DNA from: Bacteroidota bacterium | GTDB taxonomy: Bacteria > Bacteroidota > UBA10030 > UBA6906 | DNA length: 7,558 nt | Assembly (NCBI GenBank): GCA_016844425.1 | Contig: JAERML010000052.1 | Location: forward strand, 1 to 7,558 | Direction: 5' to 3' | Shown: positions 1-5,112 of the stretch, piece after piece | Layout: each line of letters starts with the position of its first letter | Position numbering within the stretch: position 1 is the first letter of the stretch | The notes under the pieces: generated by a model | Seen by the model: the letters and a program-made list of their open reading frames with translations, nothing else | What the model was told of the DNA's origin: nothing | Database searches by the model: none | Translations under genes and position numbers: made by a program

Positions 1-756
1 CAGGAAGTTGATTCCCAGAACAAATCCCAGCGGACCGATGGCGATAATATAGGACTTGAAGATGAAGATCAACCCTATGAGAGAGACAATCACAATGTGG
101 CCACCCATCATGTTTGCAAAGAGACGAATGCAGAGCGCAAAGGGCTTGGTGAAGAGACCGAGGATCTCGATGGGAATCATGATCGGCCACAGCGCCCAAT
201 GAACGCCCCCCGTCAGATGGGCAAGATAATGGCCGAGACCCTGAGCCTTGATCGCCGACGCCTGAATCATGAAGAACGCTATGGTGGCGAGCCCAGCAGT
301 CACACTTACGTTCCCTGTTGCAGATGCTCCATACGGAATCAGACCGAGGAGGTTCATTATGAGGATGAAGAAGAATGTGGTGAGCAGGTAGGGCATATAC
401 TTGATACCTTTTGGACCCATGTTCGGGACCACCACTTCGTCCCTGATGAATTCGATGAACACTTCCATCAGGTTGCCGAAACCAGTCGGAACCGATTGCT
501 TCATGTTACGCCGGGCAGCGGTAATAGCAACAATGCATAGAATCAGCGCGGCAACCCAAAGGAACACCACATGTTTCGTGATCGAGAAATCCACCATGAC
601 GCCGGCAATCTCAACCGGGGGGAAACGAGGAAGTTCCACATGCCCGAGGAAGGGAAGCTCCAACTCATGTGCGTCCTGCACGTGATGCAATAGTTGGGTG
701 AACATGTTTCCCCCGTGCTCACCGCCCTGTGATGCACCTGCATGCAACGTGTCCAT
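1..756 (-). CDS. atpB: F0F1 ATP synthase subunit a (partial, C-terminus outside window)
   Basis: Membrane subunit a of F-type ATP synthase, which forms the proton half-channels against the c-ring. The frame stays open to position 1, giving 252 visible residues; by comparison with the family the last few tens of residues are missing. Diagnostic is the helix CIRLFANMMGGH, whose arginine (residue 211, codon 126-124) corresponds to the essential E. coli Arg210. His220 stands where E. coli has Glu219, an exchange also seen in mitochondrial subunit a. Earlier hydrophobic helices are visible around residues 66-84 and 118-140. The N-terminus is a short Gly/His-rich stretch. Start is uncertain: ATG 756 has no good ribosome site, whereas in-frame ATG 705 follows a G-rich run (GGGGGA) at close spacing and would remove 17 residues. 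It lies 51 nt after the AtpI-like gene, in the expected atpI-atpB order; atpE would be expected next, beyond the window. Confidence 0.95.
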   Translation of the reverse strand, partial: MDTLHAGASQGGEHGGNMFTQLLHHVQDAHELELPFLGHVELPRFPPVEIAGVMVDFSITKHVVFLWVAALILCIVAITAARRNMKQSVPTGFGNLMEVFIEFIRDEVVVPNMGPKGIKYMPYLLTTFFFILIMNLLGLIPYGASATGNVSVTAGLATIAFFMIQASAIKAQGLGHYLAHLTGGVHWALWPIMIPIEILGLFTKPFALCIRLFANMMGGHIVIVSLIGLIFIFKSYIIAIGPLGFVLGINFL

Positions 757-807
757 CGCAGCGTGGCTGGTCTGAAGACTATCGGATGTCAGTATGGCGA
801 ACAATGA

Positions 808-1197
808 TTATCCCTGATTCTTAAGGATGACCTTCTTCTGGATGAACAAGATTTCCAGGATAAGGAAGATAACGTAAAATCCGAGCAGTGAGATGACAAG
901 CGCGGTGGCATGAAATCCGAATACTTTGATCAACATAACCAGCATGCCGAGCATACCGAGCATGCGAATGCCCATTCCTCCGAGCACCGCTTTCAGGAAG
1001 GTTGTGTACGATTTCTCAAACGAGAACTCAATGGCAAGATATCCCAGCAGGACATTTGCCGTGCTGAGCAACGCCCCCACAATGGCCGCCTCAATGATCT
1101 CTGCAGATCCATATCGGGAAAGCGGGTATGCTGCAATCCCTCCGCCTACCCCGAGTGCCGTCGCCACCTGCACCGGAAAACCCCTGTCAATCTTCAC
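808..1197 (-). CDS. atpI: ATP synthase subunit I-like protein (AtpI/UncI type)
   Basis: Small membrane protein of 129 residues with four predicted transmembrane segments, at roughly residues 8-26, 36-57, 68-93 and 97-119, and a basic C-terminal tail. Proteins of this kind precede atpB in many operons and are reported to help c-ring assembly or ion supply to the synthase. The assignment rests on size, topology and position between atpZ and atpB, because the sequence itself is weakly conserved. The start is chosen as GTG 1197, which places Lys and Arg before the first helix and overlaps the atpZ stop by 11 nt. A second candidate, GTG 1173, is preceded by AGGGG at 7-nt spacing and would give 121 residues. 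The frame is open further upstream to 1284, but that part is a shadow of atpZ. The third helix is built on a Met-Leu-Gly repeat. Confidence 0.75.
   Translation of the reverse strand: MKIDRGFPVQVATALGVGGGIAAYPLSRYGSAEIIEAAIVGALLSTANVLLGYLAIEFSFEKSYTTFLKAVLGGMGIRMLGMLGMLVMLIKVFGFHATALVISLLGFYVIFLILEILFIQKKVILKNQG
940..966 (-). repeat. Imperfect 9-bp tandem repeat (3 copies) inside atpI
   Basis: On the plus strand the three consecutive 9-mers are cagcatgcc, gagcatacc and gagcatgcg. They are in frame and encode the RMLGMLGML stretch of the third membrane helix of the AtpI-like protein. The copies have diverged, and a change of copy number would keep the reading frame. It probably reflects a Gly-spaced helix packing motif rather than an active repeat. 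Confidence 0.6.
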
Positions 1198-1471
1198 GCT
1201 CTGACTGCCTATGCCTTTTGCTATCTTGTTTTTTGCCAAGCGCCATTGCAGCTTTGATGAAACTGATTCCACCCCCCACCGCACCGAGAATCACTCCTGT
1301 CAGCAGCAGCCATGGGGTGGTCCCCCATTTTGTATCGAGCCACCAGCCCAGTGCCGCGAACGCACCAACCGCAAGCGCCAACTGCAGGCCCAACGTCAGG
1401 AAGGGTCCAAATTCGGTGCTCCAGCCTGATCCCGAACGTTGCTGTCCGGATTTCTTTCCAGGTGGAGCCAT
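1187..1471 (-). CDS. atpZ: AtpZ/AtpI-family ATP synthase accessory membrane protein
   Basis: A 94-residue protein with two transmembrane helices, about residues 21-42 and 52-74, flanked by a basic Gly/Ser-rich N-terminus and a strongly charged C-terminus. The hairpin between the helices carries GWWLDTKWGTTPW and the second helix reads LLLTGVILGAVGGGISF. These are hallmarks of the AtpZ/AtpI family (Pfam ATPase_gene1), the usual first gene of F-ATPase operons in many phyla. Members have been linked to Ca2+/Mg2+ transport and to ATP synthase assembly. ATG 1471 lies 4 nt after the bactofilin stop codon (1478-1476), so the two genes are almost certainly co-transcribed and perhaps translationally coupled. 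Its end overlaps the chosen start of the AtpI-like gene. Confidence 0.88.
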   Translation of the reverse strand: MAPPGKKSGQQRSGSGWSTEFGPFLTLGLQLALAVGAFAALGWWLDTKWGTTPWLLLTGVILGAVGGGISFIKAAMALGKKQDSKRHRQSERED

Positions 1472-1475
1472 AAGA

Positions 1476-1850
1476 TCATTCGTGGTGTGCCGGAGGAGTA
1501 GCCGTGGTGGGATGTCCGCTCATGGAACAACGGCCATCGAACATCGCCCCCTCATCGATCACCAGCCGCGCTGCCCGGACGTCGCCTTGCATTACCGACT
1601 TCGATTCGAGAATCAACTTTTCTGAGGCGGTCACTGTTCCTTTTACACGTCCTGAGACCGATATGTTCTTCGCCGTCACGCTTCCTTCTACATTCCCCGC
1701 CGATCCAATCGCGGCGTTTGCCTTTGCCCTCACCTCTCCGATGAGCTTCCCGTCAATCCGGATACTTCCTTCCGTCGAGATCTTTCCTTCAATCGTTGTA
1801 CCGGCACCAACGAGACTCAACTCTTCACTTCCTTGTCGTTTGTCGGCCAC
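1476..1850 (-). CDS. Bactofilin (polymer-forming cytoskeletal protein)
   Basis: A 124-residue bactofilin (DUF583 family). It has a short polar N-terminal tail, a core of repeating beta-helix rungs from about residue 12 to 110, and a short Pro/His-rich tail (TTATPPAHHE). The rungs show the typical hydrophobic-glycine rhythm: GTTIEGKISTEGSIRIDG, KLIGEVRAKANAAIG, NVEGSVTAKNISVSG, RVKGTVTASEKLILES. Bactofilins polymerise without nucleotide into filaments, often bound to the inner membrane, and position cell-wall enzymes that set cell shape. The start is GTG 1850, preceded by AGAGG at 5-nt spacing, one of the clearer ribosome sites in the window. It begins 13 nt after the M23 peptidase stop. This adjacency matches known functional pairs such as H. 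pylori CcmA with the Csd peptidases. Length is normal for the family. Confidence 0.93.
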   Translation of the reverse strand: MADKRQGSEELSLVGAGTTIEGKISTEGSIRIDGKLIGEVRAKANAAIGSAGNVEGSVTAKNISVSGRVKGTVTASEKLILESKSVMQGDVRAARLVIDEGAMFDGRCSMSGHPTTATPPAHHE

Positions 1851-1863
1851 GGCATCCTCTCTT

Positions 1864-2775
1864 TTACTGAATCGTGTAAGGTGTCAGGAGGAACTCGTTC
1901 GGGTCCTGCGGCACGCCATCCTTCCACACTTCGAAATGAAGATGTGGACCCAGACTAGTTTTGCCCGTGGAACCGCTGAGTGCGATCAGTTCCCCCCTCT
2001 TGACGAACGTATTCGAGCTCTTGAGCAGCACCTGGTTATGCTTGTAGACGGTCAGGTACCCTCCCCCGTGCGCGATGATGATCATGTTGCCATCATCGTA
2101 CGACCAGTTTGAGAACACAATGTAGCCATCGGTGCCGGCGTAGACGGGCGTCCCCGTTTTTGTTGCATAGTCGATGCCGACGTGCTTGCGGGATGGATCA
2201 AACCCCTGCGTGACGAAACCCTCTGTGGGCGACAGCAGCGGGAAGGCTGCGCGGAACCCGGCATTAGAGGTCACCACCGCATTGAATCCGGAACCGGAAA
2301 GCTCATAGTCACCAAACTCCTGCACCTCTGGTGGCTCACTGACGAAGACCCCACCGGTGTCGATTTGTGCGCCAGAAGTTGCTTGCCCTTCAGTCAGGTA
2401 GGCACTTAACGTACCACTAGCGACCGTGCCCTTTGTTCCCCTTTCACCTAGCGCCTTCCGAAGCTGGGTATTGTAATCACGGAGGATTAACACATCTTCA
2501 GCAAGAGAATTGACCCGATCCTGGGTTTCCGCGATCTGCCGACCGTACTTTTGCTCAAGCTCCGGATTCCGGATGGGAATATACATGGCCACGGGTGTGT
2601 ACATCAATAGTACGAGAACGAAAACAAAGATGAGAAGGAACACCCCACCACCCACCAGCCACAGCCTGAGCGCACTGTAACGGAACCGCCTTGTCTTTCC
2701 AACTTCGCCAACAGGTACAATGACGATTTCATACATCCCGGGCCGCGAGCGGCGCCGGGTTTCCCGAGAAGGCAT
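1864..2775 (-). CDS. Membrane-anchored M23-family metallopeptidase with coiled coil
   Basis: A 303-residue cell-wall endopeptidase of the LytM/M23 family. A basic cytoplasmic N-terminus (residues 1-37) is followed by one transmembrane helix (about 38-60), a probable coiled coil (about 70-110), a low-complexity linker, and a C-terminal M23 domain (about 180-300) facing the periplasm. The active site looks complete: HVGID supplies the zinc ligands His198 and Asp202, YKH supplies His246, and GPHLHFE supplies His278 and the ligand His280. It is therefore predicted to be a working zinc hydrolase that cuts peptidoglycan cross-bridges or stem peptides, not a degenerate EnvC/NlpD-like activator. The start is ATG 2775, weakly preceded by GGAAG. 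The frame is open back to a TTG at 2946, but that would overlap the glycosyltransferase and swallow the promoter. It is first in the run ending in atpB and pairs with the adjacent bactofilin. Confidence 0.93.
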   Translation of the reverse strand: MPSRETRRRSRPGMYEIVIVPVGEVGKTRRFRYSALRLWLVGGGVFLLIFVFVLVLLMYTPVAMYIPIRNPELEQKYGRQIAETQDRVNSLAEDVLILRDYNTQLRKALGERGTKGTVASGTLSAYLTEGQATSGAQIDTGGVFVSEPPEVQEFGDYELSGSGFNAVVTSNAGFRAAFPLLSPTEGFVTQGFDPSRKHVGIDYATKTGTPVYAGTDGYIVFSNWSYDDGNMIIIAHGGGYLTVYKHNQVLLKSSNTFVKRGELIALSGSTGKTSLGPHLHFEVWKDGVPQDPNEFLLTPYTIQ

Positions 2776-2802
2776 CTCTTCCAGTGTAAATTTTGGAGTG
2801 GA

Positions 2803-2831
2803 AATATACAAAAAAGGGGGGGGAATGTCAA
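2803..2831 (-). promoter_or_regulatory. Sigma70-like promoter for the M23-bactofilin-atp run
   Basis: On the minus strand a perfect -35 box TTGACA (2831-2826) is separated by exactly 17 nt from TATATT (2808-2803), one mismatch from TATAAT. Transcription would start near 2796, about 20 nt before the ATG at 2775. It lies 23 nt beyond the glycosyltransferase stop codon. The -10 reads TATATTT, which also resembles the Bacteroidota TAnnTTTG element. No other good promoter was seen between here and atpB, so it may drive the whole five-gene run. This is predicted from sequence only. Confidence 0.7.
2810..2823 (-). repeat. C8T6 homopolymer run in promoter spacer
   Basis: On the minus strand eight C are followed by six T (plus strand: six A at 2810-2815, then eight G at 2816-2823). 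The run fills 14 of the 17 spacer bases between the -35 and -10 boxes. Slippage by one base would change the spacer to 16 or 18 nt. Whether the tract actually varies cannot be told from one sequence. Confidence 0.85.
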
Positions 2832-2854
2832 CGAAGGATTTCTGTAAGCTCTTT

Positions 2855-3994
2855 CTAAATCTTGGCTTGGGGGATTCTTGTGCTAAACTCGAGCCAGCGC
2901 CTCCCGATGTAGTCGCGCATCCGGCGTTTGAACACGTCACGATCAAACGTCATGGCAAACGACCGCAACACTTCGGGGTGAAACGTCTCCTCCTTCATAC
3001 GTCGAACCGCAGCAATCAGTGCGTCTTCGGTCTGTTCCTCAAACAACACGCCGGTCTTTAGAGCGGGTGTATTCAAGACAGTCTCGACAGCCCCCCCACG
3101 CGCTAAAGCAATCACCGGTTTTCCGCACGCCATTGCCTCCACTGGAACAATGCCGAAGTCCTCTTCCCCGGGAAAAACCAAGGCATGGCATCCGGCATAG
3201 TATTCTCTCACGCGTTCATCGCTTTGCCAGCCAACCAGCTCCACCGTTGGGCCTGCCAGATTCTTGAGTCTCCCCAATTCCGGGCCGTCACCAACGACCA
3301 CCAGTTTTTCCCGAAGCTTGTTGAAAACCCGAATGGCAAGATCGACTCGCTTGTATGGCACCAGCGCACTGACGATCAAGTAGTAGCCGTCATCCCGCAT
3401 GGAAAGCCGGAAGAACGATGTGTCCACAGGTGGATATATAACGTCAGCATTACGATTATAGATCTTCTTAATCCGTTGACGGACGTTCTCCGAGATCGCC
3501 ACAAGGTAATGCGGGTTTTCGGCTGCCCGAACATCCCAGCGTCTCAGGTAATTCCGGAAGAGCCACATCCCGGCCCGGGTGGAAAGGCCCGCTCTCTCTT
3601 TTCCAAAGTAGTCATCGTACAACCCCCAGATGTATCTCATGGGTGTGTAGCAGTAACAGATGTGGAGCGCATGTGATGGCGTCCGAACTCCCTTCGCGAC
3701 CGCGTGACTGGAGCTGATAACAAGATCGAACTCCGACAGATTAAACCGCTCGACAGCGGAGGGAAAGAGAGGAAGATAACGCCGGTAATTCCGTCCGGCG
3801 GACGGAAGCCGTTGAATGAATGATGTCCGGATCGGCATGCCTTCCAATGTTGCAGAAACCGAACCCTTGACATGAACCAGCGCAAAAAGAGTGGCCTGCG
3901 GGAATAGTTCGCACAGTGCCTCGACACATTTTTCACCTCCACGCATGGACGTGAACCACTCATGAACTATTGCTATGCGAGTTGGTTGTTTCAT
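2855..3994 (-). CDS. Glycosyltransferase family 4 protein (WbaZ-like, possible mannosyltransferase)
   Basis: A 379-residue GT-B fold glycosyltransferase of family GT4. The N-terminal acceptor half starts with RIAIVHEWFTSMRGGEKCVE. The C-terminal nucleotide-sugar half (from about residue 205) has ALVPYKRVDLAI with Lys215, then VVVGDGPEL, and the family signature EDFGIVPVEAMACGKPVIA, in which Glu278 and Glu286 form the EX7E motif. The overall pattern, including HICYCYTPMRYIWGLYDDY, resembles WbaZ-type transferases that use GDP-mannose for O-antigen or exopolysaccharide assembly. Donor and acceptor are not proven. No signal peptide is seen; it should be cytoplasmic at the inner membrane. ATG 3994 directly follows GAGGA, so the ribosome site is unusually close. 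It appears to stand alone rather than in a polysaccharide cluster, and its own promoter is predicted just upstream. Length is normal for the family. Confidence 0.93.
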   Translation of the reverse strand: MKQPTRIAIVHEWFTSMRGGEKCVEALCELFPQATLFALVHVKGSVSATLEGMPIRTSFIQRLPSAGRNYRRYLPLFPSAVERFNLSEFDLVISSSHAVAKGVRTPSHALHICYCYTPMRYIWGLYDDYFGKERAGLSTRAGMWLFRNYLRRWDVRAAENPHYLVAISENVRQRIKKIYNRNADVIYPPVDTSFFRLSMRDDGYYLIVSALVPYKRVDLAIRVFNKLREKLVVVGDGPELGRLKNLAGPTVELVGWQSDERVREYYAGCHALVFPGEEDFGIVPVEAMACGKPVIALARGGAVETVLNTPALKTGVLFEEQTEDALIAAVRRMKEETFHPEVLRSFAMTFDRDVFKRRMRDYIGRRWLEFSTRIPQAKI

Positions 3995-4014
3995 TCCTCA
4001 TTCGTTGACGGAAA

Positions 4015-4043
4015 AAGATACAAAGAAGGCCCTGGAGATGCAA
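4015..4043 (-). promoter_or_regulatory. Candidate promoter for the glycosyltransferase gene
   Basis: On the minus strand TTGCAT (4043-4038), a 17-nt spacer, then TATCTT (4020-4015), extending as TATCTTTT. This is a modest sigma70 match but fits the Bacteroidota TAnnTTTG pattern in 7 of 8 positions. An upstream TTTTG supplies a possible -33 element. Transcription would start near 4008, giving a leader of about 14 nt before ATG 3994. Confidence 0.45.
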
Positions 4044-4052
4044 AACAACCGG

Positions 4053-4083
4053 TTGCTTCCCTCAAGGATGGTGGTTATATTTG
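4053..4083 (+). promoter_or_regulatory. Candidate promoter for the alpha/beta hydrolase gene
   Basis: TTGCTT (4053-4058), a 17-nt spacer, then TATATT (4076-4081). The -10 extends to TATATTTG (4076-4083), an exact fit to the Bacteroidota consensus TAnnTTTG, with TTG 20 nt upstream of it. Transcription would start near 4089, leaving a leader of nearly 90 nt to ATG 4177. The palindrome TTGATCAA (4081-4088) overlaps it. Confidence 0.5.
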
Positions 4084-4176
4084 ATCAATCTTATGACGCA
4101 CCAGTACATCGCCTCCTTCAGAAATCCCACCCGACGCGGTGTGGACTATTCATCGTCCATTCTCGTCTGACGTTGC

Positions 4177-5112
4177 ATGAGCATCCTTCTCCTGCTTGTT
4201 CTCTTCGTCGTTTTGTTCATGGTGTTCGTGTCTATGATCCTGTTTGTGATTGGTCCGGTGATGCTGCTTCAACCTCATCGCCGCACGGTGGACTACTACC
4301 GGAAGTACACAAACATCCTCCATCCTTCCGACTTGAATCTCCCGTTCGAGGAGCTGATCCTGAAAACCTCCGAGGGAATTGCATTGAGTTGCTGGTTCAT
4401 CAAAGCTGCCGGAAAAGCAAAAGGAACCATTCTCTACCTCCATGGCGTGAGTGAGTGTAAGATTGTCGGCCTCCCAATGGCAAAGGTGTTGCACGACCAC
4501 GGATACCACGTTTTTCTCTACGACTCCCGCCGGCATGGCGATAGTGGCGGGACCTACTGCACGTACGGATTCTACGAGAAGCACGACACATCCACGATCA
4601 TCAATTATCTCGAAACCAGAGACGACATCCGCGTCGGCAAAGTCGGACTCTTTGGAACCTCGATGGGTGCGGCGGTGGCGATCCAGGTTGCCGCCGTCGA
4701 CAAGCGCGTACAAGCAGTCGTGGCCGAAAGCGGCTTTGCAACGCTCAGGACGGTCTTCGATGACTACCAGAAGCGCATGATCCGGCTCCCCTGGCACTAT
4801 CTCCGCAACATTGTGATCAAACGCTCAGAACACATTGCCCACTTCAAAGCCAACGCTGTCTCGCCGCTGGACGCGGTCCGGGATGTTCACATTCCAATCT
4901 TCATCCTCCATGGCACGGCCGATAACCTGATCAAATACACTTACTCGGAAAAGGTCTTTCACAACACGGACAAGCCGAAGGACCTGTGGCTCATCCCCGG
5001 AGCCAAACACGATGATATGGCAGAGGTGGGCGGGAAGGAGTACTACGGGCGTATTCTGGGTTGGTTTGACAAGGCATTGACTGAAGACCCTGCCTACAGC
5101 GGAAGGAGATAA
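4177..5112 (+). CDS. Membrane-anchored alpha/beta hydrolase (serine hydrolase)
   Basis: A 311-residue alpha/beta-hydrolase-fold protein with an N-terminal hydrophobic anchor (about residues 2-30, no clear cleavage site). The catalytic parts are all visible: oxyanion-hole motif LHG at 88-90, nucleophile elbow GTSMG with Ser162, acid Asp249 in LHGTADN, and base His278 in GAKHDD. The layout resembles the Bem46/YqkD-type membrane-associated hydrolases; substrate is unknown, with an ester, thioester or peptide bond all possible. The start is ATG 4177, the first Met of the hydrophobic segment; there is no Shine-Dalgarno sequence, which is common in Bacteroidota-like genomes. Its last 19 bp, including the stop codon, overlap the 3' end of the convergent DUF5916 gene. 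No gene partner is evident, so it is probably a single-gene transcript. Confidence 0.9.
   Translation: MSILLLLVLFVVLFMVFVSMILFVIGPVMLLQPHRRTVDYYRKYTNILHPSDLNLPFEELILKTSEGIALSCWFIKAAGKAKGTILYLHGVSECKIVGLPMAKVLHDHGYHVFLYDSRRHGDSGGTYCTYGFYEKHDTSTIINYLETRDDIRVGKVGLFGTSMGAAVAIQVAAVDKRVQAVVAESGFATLRTVFDDYQKRMIRLPWHYLRNIVIKRSEHIAHFKANAVSPLDAVRDVHIPIFILHGTADNLIKYTYSEKVFHNTDKPKDLWLIPGAKHDDMAEVGGKEYYGRILGWFDKALTEDPAYSGRR

Larger units (their letters stand above)
3995..4176. other. Divergent intergenic region
   Basis: These 182 nt separate the oppositely transcribed glycosyltransferase and hydrolase genes. They hold one candidate promoter for each direction, annotated separately, and an 8-bp palindrome TTGATCAA at 4081-4088, overlapping the plus-strand -10 region where an operator could lie. 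The remaining part, about 4090-4176, would be the hydrolase leader; no RNA structure, riboswitch or clear small gene was recognised in it. Confidence 0.6.

Noticed and set aside
97..540. 147-residue open frame on the plus strand opposite atpB
   Set aside because: The minus strand here encodes the conserved helices of subunit a; the plus-strand product is polar with no domain and overlaps the essential arginine region.
1198..1284. Extension of the AtpI-like frame to a GTG at 1284
   Set aside because: This part lies entirely within atpZ in another frame and looks like a shadow translation.
1504..2112. 202-residue plus-strand open frame spanning the bactofilin and peptidase ends
   Set aside because: It crosses two clear minus-strand genes in antisense and has no recognisable features.
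2832..2857. Possible intrinsic terminator after the glycosyltransferase gene
   Set aside because: No stable stem with a following U-run could be drawn; the T-run at 2810-2815 lies within the promoter spacer and has no hairpin in front of it.
2776..2946. Extension of the M23 peptidase frame upstream to a TTG start at 2946
   Set aside because: It would overlap the end of the glycosyltransferase and translate through the promoter; the added residues have no family resemblance.
4150..4797. 215-residue open frame on the minus strand opposite the hydrolase
   Set aside because: It is antisense to a gene with a complete catalytic triad, has a His/Glu/Asn-rich low-complexity tail where it runs opposite the hydrophobic anchor codons, and matches no family I recognise.
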